DNA from: Betaproteobacteria bacterium
Lineage (GTDB): Bacteria; Pseudomonadota; Gammaproteobacteria; Burkholderiales; Casimicrobiaceae
Assembly: GCA_016704895.1 (NCBI GenBank)
Contig: JADIZG010000024.1
Coordinates: forward strand, 1 to 47,952
Reading direction: 5' to 3'
DNA: 47,952 nucleotides
How positions within the stretch are numbered: the first letter of the stretch is position 1; each line of letters begins with the position of its first letter. Made by a program: the position numbers and the translations under genes. The notes below the pieces were generated by a model, which was not told the DNA's origin, did no database searches, and saw nothing but the letters and a program-made list of their open reading frames with translations. Shown here piece by piece: positions 37,556 to 47,791 of the stretch.

Positions 37556-39523
37556 ATGAGCGAACGCGTCGACCTCGACGTCGCCTCCCTGTCGCATCCG
37601 GGGATGGTCCGCTCGCACAACGAGGACTCCGTCTTCGTCGACGCGGGCGCGGGTATCGCGGTGCTGGCCGACGGCATGGGCGGCTACAACGCCGGCGAGG
37701 TCGCGAGCGGCATCGCGGTGAACGTCGTCTCGACCGGGATGCTCCCGGAGCTCGGCTCCGGCCGCGAGCTGTCGAAGGTCGACATCCAGAGCGGGCTTTC
37801 GCACGCCGCGCTCCTGCTGCAGCAGCAGATCGCCGCGGCCAACAAGGGCATCTACGACGCGGCGCAGGCGCGGCCCGAGTGCGCCGGCATGGGCACGACG
37901 ATCGTCGCCGCCGTCTTCTTCGGCAACCGCGTGTCGATCGGCCACATCGGGGACTCGCGCTGCTACCGGCTGCGCGGCGAGAAGTTCGAGCAGCTGACCC
38001 ACGACCACTCGCTGCTGCAGGAGCAGATCGACAGCGGCCAGATCACCGCCGAGCAGGCCAAGTACTCGCTCAACAAGAACCTCGTGACGCGCGCGCTGGG
38101 CATCGAGGCGATCGTCCCGGCGGACATCTCCGAGTACCGGCTCGAGCCCAACGACATCTACCTGCTGTGCTCGGACGGGCTGACCGACATGGTCGACCCC
38201 GAGGTCGTGCAGAGCGTCGTGGACGACAAGCGCACCGAGCTTCCGCAGGCGGCGGCCGAGCTGATCGATCTCGCGAACCAGAACGGCGGGCGCGACAACA
38301 TCTCGGTGATCCTGGTGCGCGTGCCGCCCGAGTTCCTGCCGTCGTCCGGCTGGGCGCAGCGCTTCCTCGCCCGGAAGAAGGCGGGTAGGCCCCCGGGCCG
38401 GCGGCGGCCCGCCTCCCGGGGGGGGGGCCCGCGGGGGGGGGCCCCCGGCCGGGGGGAACCCCGCGGGGCGCCCCGGGGGGGCGCCCCCAGGGGGGGCCTG
38501 GCCCCGGAGTATCGCCCGTGCCGGACGCCGCACGTTCGCGACGGGTCGGCCGAACGTTCGATGGCGGCCCGAGGGCCGCGCTGGCGAGTCTCCCGCCTTG
38601 GGCACACCAGGGTCGCCATGGGCAAGCTCGTCCTCTTCCTGAAGGACGCCACGCCGGTCGAGATCCCGCTCGTCAAGGAACGGGTGACGATCGGCCGCCG
38701 CCCCGACAACGACGTCTGCCTGCCGTACCCGGCGGTCTCGGGCGAGCACGCGGCGGTCGTCACGATCCTCGCCGACTCGTTCCTCGAGGATCTCGGCAGC
38801 ACCAACGGCACGCTGGTGAACGGCCGGCCGGTCGCCAAGCACTTCCTGCGCGACCGGGACCAGATCGACATCGGCCGCCAGCTCATCGTCTATCTCGCCG
38901 ACGACGGCGCGAGGGCGGAGCCTCCGCCAGGTACCGCGGAGCGTGGAGACCGCCGCGACCCCGCCGCGCGGGTGGAGGAGGCGGCGAACGCCGGTCGCGT
39001 CGAGCCGGCGCTCGTCGCCGCCATCGACGAGGAACTGGGCGTCGCACTCGGGAGGGCGGGCGAGGGACGTCCCCGCAGCGCGCCCGGAACGCCGCCCGAT
39101 GCGGGATCCGGCCCGGGGGCGGCCGCGGAACCCGGGGCCGGGCGCGGCGGGGCCGACGAGACCTTCGACGCCGAGCTCGCCGCGATCCGCCAGACGCGCG
39201 TCGATACGGCCGTCGTGCTGCCCCCCGATCCCCCCGAGGCGCCGTCGCCTCCGATGCCCGTGCGCGCCCGCCTGCGCGTGCTGACGGGGCCGTCGGCAGG
39301 CCGGGTCGTTCCGGTGACCGGCGACGAGTTCGTGCTGGGTCGCGTCGGCATCCAGGTCGCCGCGATCGTCTTCCGGGACGGCGACCTGGTCCTCGTCCCT
39401 CGCGAAGGTCCGCAGCCGCCGACGCTCAATGGCGAGCCGGTTCCCGCCGAAGGTCGTTCCGTCCGGGCCGGCGACGGGCTGGAAGTCGCCGGAACGCGGC
39501 TCGAATTGCTCGCGCCGGAGTGA
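37556..39523 (+). CDS. PP2C-type Ser/Thr phosphatase joined in frame to an FHA-domain protein
   Basis: Residues 1-265 are a bacterial PP2C phosphatase: SHPGMVRSHNEDSVFVDAG, VLADGMGGYNAGEVASG, VSIGHIGDSRCYRL, LTHDHSLLQEQI, YLLCSDGLTDMVD and NGGRDNISVILVRV supply the metal-binding aspartates. Residues 280-350 are a Gly/Arg/Pro stretch from a G/C-run region (38397-38517). From ATG 38618, MGKLVLFLKDATPVEIPLVK begins an FHA domain with TIGRRPDNDV, SGEHAAVV and STNGTLVNGRPV. It is followed by an Ala/Pro linker and a second, degenerate FHA-like beta domain from about residue 560. In relatives these are usually two genes, so the fusion is probably created by the poor-quality stretch. PP2C reverses and FHA reads threonine phosphorylation. 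No kinase gene is in the window. Confidence 0.85.
   Translation: MSERVDLDVASLSHPGMVRSHNEDSVFVDAGAGIAVLADGMGGYNAGEVASGIAVNVVSTGMLPELGSGRELSKVDIQSGLSHAALLLQQQIAAANKGIYDAAQARPECAGMGTTIVAAVFFGNRVSIGHIGDSRCYRLRGEKFEQLTHDHSLLQEQIDSGQITAEQAKYSLNKNLVTRALGIEAIVPADISEYRLEPNDIYLLCSDGLTDMVDPEVVQSVVDDKRTELPQAAAELIDLANQNGGRDNISVILVRVPPEFLPSSGWAQRFLARKKAGRPPGRRRPASRGGGPRGGAPGRGEPRGAPRGGAPRGGLAPEYRPCRTPHVRDGSAERSMAARGPRWRVSRLGHTRVAMGKLVLFLKDATPVEIPLVKERVTIGRRPDNDVCLPYPAVSGEHAAVVTILADSFLEDLGSTNGTLVNGRPVAKHFLRDRDQIDIGRQLIVYLADDGARAEPPPGTAERGDRRDPAARVEEAANAGRVEPALVAAIDEELGVALGRAGEGRPRSAPGTPPDAGSGPGAAAEPGAGRGGADETFDAELAAIRQTRVDTAVVLPPDPPEAPSPPMPVRARLRVLTGPSAGRVVPVTGDEFVLGRVGIQVAAIVFRDGDLVLVPREGPQPPTLNGEPVPAEGRSVRAGDGLEVAGTRLELLAPE
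38397..38517. other. G/C-run low-complexity stretch
   Basis: Runs of seven to nine G or C alternate here with little else. The quality resembles the poly-G region at 37169-37289, and it sits exactly between the PP2C and FHA modules, where a stop codon and intergenic sequence would be expected. A TAG is present one frame over at the GCGGGTAG just upstream (near 38385). Confidence 0.7.
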
Positions 39524-39693
39524 CGCAGCGCGTCACGTGACGACGCGCGGCAGTCCGGCGCGTCAGGTTCCGGCTGCCGCCGTTCGCGCGATGCCGATGT
39601 CATGAAAGCGGCGATGACGCCGTTCGTCGTCGCGCTTCAATGGATATCAACGGCTTGCATCGATATTCGGCCCCGCGCCCCCATTCATCCCGC

Positions 39694-39709
39694 TGGCACA
39701 CCGGTTGCT
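39694..39709 (+). promoter_or_regulatory. Sigma-54 (RpoN) promoter of pilA
   Basis: TGGCAC-ACCGG-TTGCT at 39694-39709 matches the -24/-12 consensus (TGGCAC-N5-TTGCW) completely. It lies 68 bases before the pilin ATG. Pilin genes of this type are known to be activated by PilR with RpoN. The rest of the 253-base gap (39524-39776) holds no gene. Confidence 0.9.
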
Positions 39710-39776
39710 CTAATGATCCCAGCATCGCTGGCTGTCCAGGGATTTCGGGTCGTCATCACTCATCAGGAGAAAGACA

Positions 39777-40228
<452 letters not shown>

Positions 40229-40258
40229 TCCGACGAATAGTCCGCGCCAAGGATGATC

Positions 40259-40288
40259 AAGGGGAAGCCTCTCGGGCTTCCCCTTTTT
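40259..40288 (+). terminator. Rho-independent terminator between the two pilin genes
   Basis: Stem GGGGAAGCC (40261-40269) and GGCTTCCCC (40275-40283), with a loop of five bases and five T after it. It lies 30 bases after the first pilin stop and 18 bases before the second pilin start, so most transcription from the sigma-54 promoter should end before the second gene. Confidence 0.9.
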
Positions 40289-40306
40289 CGTCGGAGCACA
40301 TCGACC

Positions 40307-40765
40307 ATGACGCCGGGAGCGAGACGGTCGGGGCGGGACCTCCACTCGGGGTTCACGTTGATCGAGCTCATGATCGTCGTGGCGATCATCGGCATCCTCG
40401 CCAGCATCGCCATCCCCAGTATCAGATCTACACGGGCGGGCCCAGCTCGCCGAGGCGATGCACCTGACCGAGGGCCTCAAGGCCGCGATCGCCGAGCGGC
40501 TCATGGACAATCCCGATCCGGCCGGCATCGACGGCGGTACCAACGGGCTTCCCGTCGACGTGCCGTCCGACGCGGGTACCTATGTCGACTCGCTGCAGGT
40601 GTCCAACGGCGCGATCGTGGCGACGATGAAGCTGTCCGGCGTGTCGCCCTGTGTCAAGGGCAAGACGTTGACGCTCGCGCCCTTTCGTTCAACAACGGGG
40701 ACGCTTCGATCCGGTGGTCGTGCTCGACCACGGCGTCCTGCAAGCCGCTCACCTGCGCTTCGTGA
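40307..40765 (+). CDS. Second type IV pilin (frameshifted)
   Basis: A pilin paralogue. MTPGARRSGRDLHSG is a longer leader, followed by FTLIELMIVVAIIGILASIA. After a break near 40425 it continues as QIYTGRAQLAEA-type sequence and then MHLTEGLKAAIAERLMDNPD and GTYVDSLQVSNGAIVATMKL. Near 40685 the frame changes again and ends SFNNGDASIRWSCSTTASCK-PLTCAS at TGA 40763-40765. The C-terminal cysteine pattern (WSC, SCK, TCAS) mirrors the first pilin, so this is probably a tandem duplication that has diverged. The length is about 150 residues. Expression would need read-through of the terminator or its own promoter, which I do not see. Function as a minor or alternative pilin is inferred. Confidence 0.85.
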   Translation: MTPGARRSGRDLHSGFTLIELMIVVAIIGILASIAIPSIRSTRAGPARRGDAPDRGPQGRDRRAAHGQSRSGRHRRRYQRASRRRAVRRGYLCRLAAGVQRRDRGDDEAVRRVALCQGQDVDARALSFNNGDASIRWSCSTTASCKPLTCAS

Positions 40766-42551
40766 ATGCGCTCCATCGCACAAGCGGGCGTGATGGAACG
40801 CCGGGGCGCCCTGGGGCCGGATCCCTCGCCCGAGGGCGGTGCGGAACGACCGATCGCGCCACGGTCGCAGCCTGGTGGCTGGATCGCGCTGCTCGCGGTA
40901 CCGAATGTCCTCGCGCTCAACATATGGCCATGGACGCAGGCCACGCTGCGGGATGCGGGATCCATCGACGGACTCATCGCCAGCGGAACGCCGGCGTCGT
41001 TCGCGTGGGGCCTGCTGTTCGCGCTGATCGTGCTCGCGCTCGTGCGCCGTGCGGCGATCTTCGTATGGCTCACGCTGCCGCTGATGATAGTGATGCCGGT
41101 CGAGGCGTGGTATGTCCTGAACTACGGAACGCCGACCAATCCGCACCTGATCGGTGTCTTGGTGGAGACCAATCCGACGGAGTTCGCTGAATTCGTCTCC
41201 GGTCGGCTGCAGGCGACGCTGATCGCCGCGGCCGCCATGGGCGTCGTCGCGACGGCCGCCGCGCGATGGATTGCGTCGCGACGATGGACGTGGCGCCACA
41301 GGAGCCGAGCCTGGCTGCTCGCGCTGTCGATCGGGACCGTGGCCGCCTCGGCGTCTGCCGCCCTGCTGGAGCAAGCGACCCTTCCCGGCGACGTCCGCCA
41401 GATGAACTCCCCGCAGTTCGGCTTCCTGCCGATGCAGCTCGAGAGCTTCGAGAGCGTGTTCCCGTGGGGTCTGCCGCTTCGCGTCGTCGACTATTACGGG
41501 CAGCGCAGGTCGATCGAGCGGGGCATGCGACTCCTTGCTTCCGAGCGTATCGGGGCAACGATCGACGCGGCGCGCGCGCCCCGCAACGTCGTCCTGGTCA
41601 TCGGCGAAACCGGCCGCGGCGACCGATTCGGCCTGAACGGCTATGCGCGCGAAACGACGCCGAGGCTGAAGCAGATTGATGGTCTCGTCAGCTTCAGCGA
41701 TGCCATCTCAAGCACGGCTGCGAGCCGCACGTCGATTCCCTTCATCCTCACCCGGGTCCGTCCGGGGACCAATGTCTTTCATGCGCTGACCACCGAAAAA
41801 TCGGTCGTCAGCGCATTCTCCGAGGCGGGGTACCGGACCTGGTGGATCTCCAACCAGATGACCGTCAGCCAGTGGGACAACGGGATCTCGATCTACGCCG
41901 AGGAGGCCCACGTCAGGCGCTACCTGAACATGGCGGGATTCGGCAGCCGCAGCGATCACGACGAGGTGCTGTTGCCCGAACTGGAGCGGGCGCTTCAGGA
42001 CCCGGCGGGCAACCGCTTCATCGTGCTGCACACGCTCCGGGAGCCATTTCAACTACCGCAACCGCTACCCGGATTCGTTCGACCGCTTCCAGCCGTCGCT
42101 GGCCGTGAACGAGCGGACCACGATCTTCGACATGGACAAGCGGGTCGAGCTCGGCAACGCGTACGACAACTCGATCCTCTACACCGACCACTTCCTCGCC
42201 GAAGTCATCCGCCGTCTTGAAGCCGCCGGCGGAGACAGCGTGATGCTGTACACGGCCGATCACGGCGAGTCGCTCTTCGAGGGCACGTGCTTCAAGGCCG
42301 GGCACGGGGTGACCAGCGCGACCAACTTCCACGTACCATTCATGATCTGGATGTCGGACGGGGCGCGGGCCTGGGACCCGTCGGCATGGGGCTCGATCCG
42401 CGCCAACCGCGACCGCCCGGTCACGGCGGAATCGGTGTTCCCGACGCTGGTCGCCCTCGGCGGATTGCACCTGCCTCGCGACAAGCACGAGCTCAGCCTG
42501 ACTGCCGATGCGCTCCCGGGACTGCCCGCCTGGTGTCGACCGATTCGTTGA
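40766..42551 (+). CDS. Phosphoethanolamine transferase-like sulfatase (EptA/PptA type); frameshifts
   Basis: An inner-membrane enzyme of the sulfatase superfamily. About five N-terminal transmembrane helices (WIALLAVPNVLALNIW; FVWLTLPLMIVMPVEAWYVL) precede a periplasmic catalytic domain. VVLVIGETGRGDRFGLNGYA carries the nucleophilic threonine in GET, with TTPRL after it. The end has the metal-ligand motif YTADHGESLFEG and GHGVTSATNFHVPFMIW. The frame breaks near 42040 and again near 42525, so the C-terminal limit (42551 to about 42630) is uncertain. The ATG at 40766 begins one base after the second pilin stop; ATG 40793 is an alternative. Such enzymes add phosphoethanolamine to lipid A or, in Neisseria (PptA), to pilin. 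The position directly behind two pilins makes pilin a candidate acceptor, which is inference. Confidence 0.85.
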
Positions 42552-42561
42552 GCTGGCTCGA

Positions 42562-44698
42562 CTACGACCACGACCTGCCGGCGGTGGACTGCGCGCGGCG
42601 AGGTCGTCGGCCGGGTTGCCCGGCCGGGTTGATGCAGGGGAGGAAGCGCGGTTCCCGGCCCGGCAGCGCGGCGCCCTGTGCGGCAGCAGGCGCCGCCTGT
42701 CCGCCGGTTGGTTGCGGTCCAGCCATGGCCTGTCGGGGGGGCCGATCGACCAGATGCGCTCGCCAAGAAGCCCGATCCGGCTCGTGAAATCGTGCTCGGC
42801 GACGTACGCGAAATTGACGTAGCGCCGAACGAACGGGAACACGTCGCGCGCGGTCCAGAGCACGTCGGGCGAGCTCGTGGTGTTGTAGGTCATGACGCCC
42901 CCGGTGCGAGGTGCCGTCGCGCGAGCTGGAGGAACTCGCGGGACAGCAGGTTGGTCGCATACGCGCGCCAGTAGTAGCTCGTGTTCATGACGATGAGGTC
43001 GTATCGCCGGTCGGGGTGCCGGACGAGCCAGCGCCTCGCGTCGTCGACGTCGATGCGGATCCGGGGGTCGTCGAGAATCGGAGCGACCTCGGGATGGCGG
43101 CGAATCAGGTCGAGGTACCCCGGGTTGATCTCGACGACGTCGATGCGCTCGACCCCCGGAAACTGAGCCAGCACGCGGGTCCACGAGCCGGAGCTCAGCC
43201 CCAGCACGAGCACGCGCGAGGGCTTCGGATGCAGCGCTGCGAGCACGTATGCGCGATGGATGCCGTTGCTGTTGATGCGCAGGTCCGTGTTGATCCGTCC
43301 GTCGTAGACGTTGCTGCCGTAGACCGCGTCGCCGCCCGACGCGTGGGGAAGCGTGTGGATGATGCCGCTCCGGGTCTCGATGATCAGGTTCGGCGGCTGC
43401 ATTTCCGCGTCACGCATCGCGTACTCGGAAACGAGGCGTGCGGGTGCGAGGACCGTCCATGCCGCCGCGACGGTACATGCGATTGCGGCGGCGCCGGCGA
43501 GCCTCGGGCGCGACGCGATGACGCACGCAGCGCCGAGCATGCCCGTGCCGATCGCGACGAGGCGGAATGCGTGCTCGAGCGAGACGTGATCGAGCAGCAG
43601 GAAACCGGTGAGCAACGGCCCGAGCGTCGAGCCGGCGATGTTGCTCGCGTACACGAGCGAGATCGAGCGCCCGACGCGGGCTCCCGTCGGGACCGACCCC
43701 AGTTCGTGCGCGATCGGGAACAGGACGCTCTTGAGCGCCGCCGACACGAGGATCAGCACTCCGAGGACGATAGGGCTCACGGCGGTGCTCGCGCCCATGG
43801 TCGCGATCGTCGGGACGAGCGCATCCAGTGCGAACGCCGCGAGCAGCACGCGGCCGCCGGCGAGCCGCAGGTCACCGCCGCGCGCAGATGCGCTTGCCGA
43901 CATTCGCCCCGAACGCGATGCCCAGCAGGAAGAACACCAGCACGAACGCGAAGGCGCTCGGCAGCGACTCGTAGGCGAAGCTCGCCAGACGGACGAACAG
44001 GATCTCCTGCGACAGGCTGAGGAACCCGACGCAGAACGACAGGATCCGGGGCGAAGGCGACGGCCTTCAACGCTCGCTCCATGCGAGCAGCATCGCGCCC
44101 GAGGCCACCGTGAAGTTGACCAGCGCCGCCGCGGCGATCGCCTGCGGAAGCTCGAGCACCGCGAAAGTCCGACACCCAGCGCGAGCGCGCCCGAGGCCGC
44201 TCCGAAGGTGTTGATGAAATAGAGCGCGCCGATCGACACCCCGACGCCGCCGTGCCTGCGTACCGCATCGGTGACCAGGATGGGAAGCGTCGCGCCCATC
44301 AGCGACGTCGGGATGAGGAGCGCGCCGAAGTTGACGGCGGCCACGACGACGCGCGGCGACGTCGCGAAGACTTCACCCAGCGCCCGGATGAACGGTACGC
44401 TGACGAGGCCGAAGAGGCCGATCCCGAGCTCGCAGAGCGCGAAGAGGACAAGAAGGCGCGAGGCGAAGCGATCGGCCAGCGCACCGCCGGCGATCGCGCC
44501 GAGGCCGAGGCCGCACATGAACGTGGACACGACGATCGTGACCGACTCGATGTCGACGCCGAACGACGTGAACAGCAGGCGCTGCCACGCTATCTGGTAG
44601 ACGAGGGCAGCGGCCCCCGACAGGAAGAAGACTGCGCCGACGAACGCCGTCCGGACCTGGACGGGTCGGGCATGCTGCATGGCAATGGGTGTGGTCAC
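42562..44698 (-). CDS. Membrane-fused spermidine synthase-like protein (fused MFS/SpeE type); frameshifts
   Basis: The N-terminal part is a membrane transporter-like domain (FVGAVFFLSGAAALVYQIAW, then GLGLGAIAGGALADRFASRL) with about twelve hydrophobic helices. The C-terminal part is a spermidine synthase-like Rossmann domain (VLVLGLSSGSWTRVLAQFPG, IDVVEINPGYLDLIRRHPEV, RYDLIVMNTSYYWRAYATNL). It starts near GTG 44698 or ATG 44680. The frame breaks several times between 44200 and 43880 and again near 42905, after RRHLAPG. Similarity continues with VMTYNTTSSPDVLWTARDVF to about 42750, and the exact end is unclear. The gene converges on the phosphoethanolamine-transferase-like gene. Whether it makes polyamines or another S-adenosylmethionine-derived product is unknown. 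Confidence 0.8.
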
Positions 44699-44777
44699 GA
44701 CGACCGGTCAGGGCATACCTCGGAAAGAACCTCTTCAGCAAGTTCCGTTCCCGGAAGCGCTGGCGCCGGATGCCGTG

Positions 44778-45224
44778 CTACCGCCCCGTGCTCCCGAACC
44801 CGCCCTCCGCGCGCGCGCGGTCGCGTCGAACGCGTCGACGACGCGGAATGCGGCCCGGGCGACCGGCACGATCACGAGCTGCGCGAGGCGGTCGAGCGGC
44901 TGCAGCACGAACGGCTCGCGCCCGCGGGTCCAGCAGCTCAGCATCAGCGGACCCTGGTAGTCCGGAGTCGATGAGCCCGACGAGGTTGCCGAGCACGATC
45001 CGTTCTTGTGCCCGAGGCCCGAGCGCGGAAGGATCAGCGCCGCGTACCCCGGGTCGCCGACGTGGATCGCGATGCCGGTGGAGACGAGGTGCACGTCGCC
45101 GGGCTCGAGCGTCACCGGGGCTTCGACGGGCAGGCAGGTCCATCCCGCCGGCGGCGCCGGGTGTCGCGTAGGCCGGGAGCGAATCGCGGATGCGTTCGTC
45201 GAGGATGCGGACGTCGATGGGCAT
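44778..45224 (-). CDS. dut: dUTP diphosphatase (frameshifted)
   Basis: Hydrolyses dUTP to dUMP, keeping uracil out of DNA and supplying thymidylate synthesis. All trimeric-dUTPase motifs are present when frames are joined: motif 1 ATPGAAGGMDL, motif 2 PRSGLGHKNG, motif 3 GNLVGLIDSDYQGPL, motif 4 GREPFVLQPLDRLAQLVIVP and motif 5 RAEGGFGSTGR. The joined protein is 148 residues, the normal length, from ATG 45224 (MPIDVRILDERI) to 44778. Four frame changes are needed, near 45130, 45000, 44960 and 44810. It lies downstream of coaBC on the same strand, the order known from many proteobacteria, with 141 bases between them. Confidence 0.93.
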   Translation of the reverse strand: MPIDVRILDERIRDSLPAYATPGAAGGMDLPARRSPGDARARRRAPRLHRHRDPRRRPGVRGADPSALGPRAQERIVLGNLVGLIDSGLPGSADAELLDPRARAVRAAAARPPRAARDRAGRPGRIPRRRRVRRDRARAEGGFGSTGR

Positions 45225-45365
45225 CAGGCGGAACGGGAGCAGGGGCCGAAGGATGAGATGAGCGATGGAGATTGAAGGAGGAATCGCCTGGCGTGGCTGC
45301 CGCGTCGGGCGAGCATCACTCCGCGCATCGTCGCCGGGCATCGTCCCGCGCGTCGACCGCACGGC

Positions 45366-46565
45366 TCACCGCTTCGGCAACCGGGCGGCGATCTCGCCGA
45401 CGAGTCGCCGCGCGAGCGCGAGCTTGTCCATGCGCGGCAGCGCGTGCGCGCCCCGGTCGTCGAGGATCGTCACCTCGTTGTCGTCGGCGCCCATCGCGTC
45501 CTGCGCGCGGTTCGCGACGAGCATCGCGAGCTTCTTGCGCCTGCGCTTCTCCTCCCCGAGCTTGACGACGTCCTGGCTCTCGGCGGCGAAGCCCACGCAG
45601 AACGGCGCCTTCGCGCGCGCGGCGACGGTGGCGAGGATGTCGACGGTCGGCTCGAGCGCGATCGTCATCGGCTCGGGCTTCTTCTTGACCTTCTGCGCGT
45701 GGACCTGCGCCGGACGGTAGTCGGCGACCGCGGCGACGGCGACGAACACGTGGCTGCGATCGACGCGCGCGAGCACCGCGTCGGCCATCTCGGCCGCGCT
45801 GACGACGTCGACGCGATCGACGCCCGCCGGCGTGGCGAGCGCCGTCGGACCCGCGACGAGCGTGACGTCCGCGCCCGCCTCGGCGGCCGCGCGCGCGAGC
45901 GCGAATCCCATCTTGCCGGAGCTCGTGTTGGTGATGCCCCGCACCGGGTCGATCGCCTCGAACGTCGGTCCCGCGGTCAGCAGCACGCGCTTCCCGGCGA
46001 GGACCTTCGGCACGCGCGACGCGACGACCGCGTCGAGGATGTCCTGCGCCTCCAGCATGCGGCCGTCGCCGATCTCGCCGCAGGCCTGGTCGCCGGAGGC
46101 GGGGCCGAGGATCGCGACGCCGTTGGCCGCGAGTTGCGCGACGTTGCGCCGCGTCGCCGCGTTCGACCACATCTGAACGTTCATCGCGGGCGCGACCAGC
46201 AGCGGGCACTCGCGCGCGAGGCACAGCGTCGAGAGCAGGTCGTCGGCGCGGCCGTGCGCGAGCTTCGCGAGGAAATCGGCGGAGGCGGGCGCGACGACGA
46301 TGCCGTCGGCGCCGCGCGAGATCGCGATGTGGTCCATCGCGTTCGACGCGCCCGACGCCCACAGGTCGGTCGCGACCGGCCGCCCGGTCAGCGCCTGGAA
46401 CGTCGTCGGCGTCACGAAGCGCGTGGCGGCCTCGGTCATCACGACGTCGACTGCGACGCCGGCCTTCACGAACAGGCGGGCGAGCTCGGCGGCCTTGTAC
46501 GCGGCGATGCCGCCGGTCACGCCGAGCACGACTCGGGCGAGCGGGGCGGGAGCGGGATCGGCCAT
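45366..46565 (-). CDS. coaBC: Bifunctional phosphopantothenoylcysteine decarboxylase / phosphopantothenate-cysteine ligase
   Basis: Two consecutive steps of coenzyme A synthesis. It is intact at 399 residues and starts at ATG 46565 (MADPAPAPLARVVLGVTGGI). The N-terminal flavoprotein CoaC domain has GVTGGIAAYKAAELARLF, the conserved ATDLWASG...MDHIAISRGAD region and PAMNVQMWSNAATRRNV. The C-terminal CoaB domain has LLTAGPTFEAIDPVRGITNT, SSGKMGFALARAAAEAGADV and AVADYRPAQVHAQKVKK, ending IAARLPKR. It is divergent from radC across 45 bases and upstream of dut, the standard betaproteobacterial arrangement. Confidence 0.97.
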   Translation of the reverse strand: MADPAPAPLARVVLGVTGGIAAYKAAELARLFVKAGVAVDVVMTEAATRFVTPTTFQALTGRPVATDLWASGASNAMDHIAISRGADGIVVAPASADFLAKLAHGRADDLLSTLCLARECPLLVAPAMNVQMWSNAATRRNVAQLAANGVAILGPASGDQACGEIGDGRMLEAQDILDAVVASRVPKVLAGKRVLLTAGPTFEAIDPVRGITNTSSGKMGFALARAAAEAGADVTLVAGPTALATPAGVDRVDVVSAAEMADAVLARVDRSHVFVAVAAVADYRPAQVHAQKVKKKPEPMTIALEPTVDILATVAARAKAPFCVGFAAESQDVVKLGEEKRRRKKLAMLVANRAQDAMGADDNEVTILDDRGAHALPRMDKLALARRLVGEIAARLPKR

Positions 46566-46610
46566 GAGTCGGATCGCGAGGGTCGGGCGCCGCAGTTTAC
46601 CCTCTTTGCC

Positions 46611-47336
46611 ATGGACACGAGATCCGACGCCGGAACGCCGAGCCCCTCGGCCGAGCGCATGCGCGTTCCCCGCGCCGGGCGGGTCGCCGAGCGCCCGCGC
46701 GAGCGCCTTTCGTCCCGCGGTCCGGCGAGCCTCACCGACGCCGAGCTCGTCGCCGTGATCCTCGACACCGGGCTCCCGGGGGCGACCGCGCTCGACGTCG
46801 CGCAGGCGGTGATCGCGCATTGCGGCGGCCTCGCCGGGCTCGCGCGGGCGTCGCCCGCCTCGCTTGCGTCGATCCGCGGCATCGGCACGGGCAAGGCCGC
46901 CAGGCTCGCGGCAGGGATCGAGATCGCGCGGCGCGTAACGCTCGCCGACGTCGCCCGCGGCGACGCGCTCACCTCGCCCGACGCGGTGCGCGACTACCTC
47001 AGGCTCGTGCTGGTGCCGGAGACGGTCGAGGTGTTCGTCGGGCTCTTTCTCGACAGCCAGCACCGGCTGATCTCGGCCGAGGAGCTCGCCCGCGGCACGC
47101 TCGCGCAGACCAGCGTCTACCCGCGCGAGGTCGTGAAGACGGCGCTCGCGCGCAACGCGGCGGCGGTGATCTTCGCGCACAACCACCCGTCGGGCGTCGC
47201 CGAGCCTTCGCGGGCCGACGAGCTCCTGACGCAGTCGCTCAAGAGCGCACTGTCGCTCGTCGACGTCCGCACGCTCGATCACCTGGTCGTGGCCGGGCCC
47301 CGCGTGACGTCGTTCGCCGAGCGGGGGCTGCTGTGA
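46611..47336 (+). CDS. radC: RadC family JAB1/MPN domain protein
   Basis: A 241-residue protein of the RadC family. The N-terminal helix-hairpin-helix region is RPRERLSSRGPASLTDAELV and SIRGIGTGKAARL. The C-terminal JAMM metalloprotease-like domain contains VGLFLDSQHRLISAEELARG and VFAHNHPSG-like IFAHNHPSGVAEPSRADELL, with both metal-binding histidines and the following aspartate, then DHLVVAGPRVTSFAERGLL. The original link to DNA repair has been questioned, and its biochemical role is not settled. ATG 46611 is used; ATG 46659 (MRVPRAGRVAERP) is possible. It is followed by rpmB as in most proteobacteria. Confidence 0.95.
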   Translation: MDTRSDAGTPSPSAERMRVPRAGRVAERPRERLSSRGPASLTDAELVAVILDTGLPGATALDVAQAVIAHCGGLAGLARASPASLASIRGIGTGKAARLAAGIEIARRVTLADVARGDALTSPDAVRDYLRLVLVPETVEVFVGLFLDSQHRLISAEELARGTLAQTSVYPREVVKTALARNAAAVIFAHNHPSGVAEPSRADELLTQSLKSALSLVDVRTLDHLVVAGPRVTSFAERGLL

Positions 47337-47465
47337 CTCCCCGGCAGGCGCAGGCTAACCCGCTGACGGGAAAGGCGGTTTTGCGTCGGGGCGGCCCCGG
47401 ACGTCGCCGACCGGGGCCGACCCTCCCGGCCCCGGCCGAGGCCGGTCGCACCGACCCCAGAAGGC

Positions 47466-47494
47466 TTGATCCGGCGGAGGAAAACAGCGATAAT
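47466..47494 (+). promoter_or_regulatory. Sigma-70 promoter of rpmB-rpmG
   Basis: TTGATC at 47466-47471 and GATAAT at 47489-47494 with a 17-base spacer, 45 bases before the rpmB ATG. It is the best sigma-70 match seen in the window, as expected for ribosomal protein genes. Confidence 0.75.
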
Positions 47495-47538
47495 CGCGCT
47501 CTTTGCCGTATCGGCACCCGCATTCGAAGGAGCGAGCG

Positions 47539-47775
47539 ATGGCTCGAGTCTGTCAAGTCACCGGCAAGGCCCCGATGGTGGGCAACAACGTGTCGCACGC
47601 CAACAACAAGACGAAGCGCCGCTTCCTGCCCAACCTGCAGCGTCGCCGGTTCTGGGTCGAGAGCGAGAACCGCTGGATCAACCTGCGGCTCACCACGCAC
47701 GCGCTGCGCACGATCGACAAGAACGGCATCGACTCGGTGCTCGCGACGATGCGCGCCCGCGGCGAGCACGTCTGA
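47539..47775 (+). CDS. rpmB: 50S ribosomal protein L28
   Basis: A 78-residue ribosomal protein of the large subunit. MARVCQVTGKAPMVGNNVSH is the family start, followed by NKTKRRFLPNLQRRRFWVES and ALRTIDKNGIDSVLATMRAR. ATG 47539 follows GAAGGAGCGAG at proper distance; the in-frame ATG 47503 upstream is not used. Cysteine 5 is present, but the second zinc-ligand pattern of the CxxC form is not. It is the first gene of the conserved rpmB-rpmG operon. Confidence 0.98.
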   Translation: MARVCQVTGKAPMVGNNVSHANNKTKRRFLPNLQRRRFWVESENRWINLRLTTHALRTIDKNGIDSVLATMRARGEHV

Positions 47776-47791
47776 CCCTCAAGGATCGACC

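Noticed and set aside
38397..38617. A novel Gly/Arg-rich linker domain in the PP2C-FHA protein
   Set aside because: The DNA is G/C homopolymer runs like the poly-G artefact nearby, so its translation should not be interpreted.
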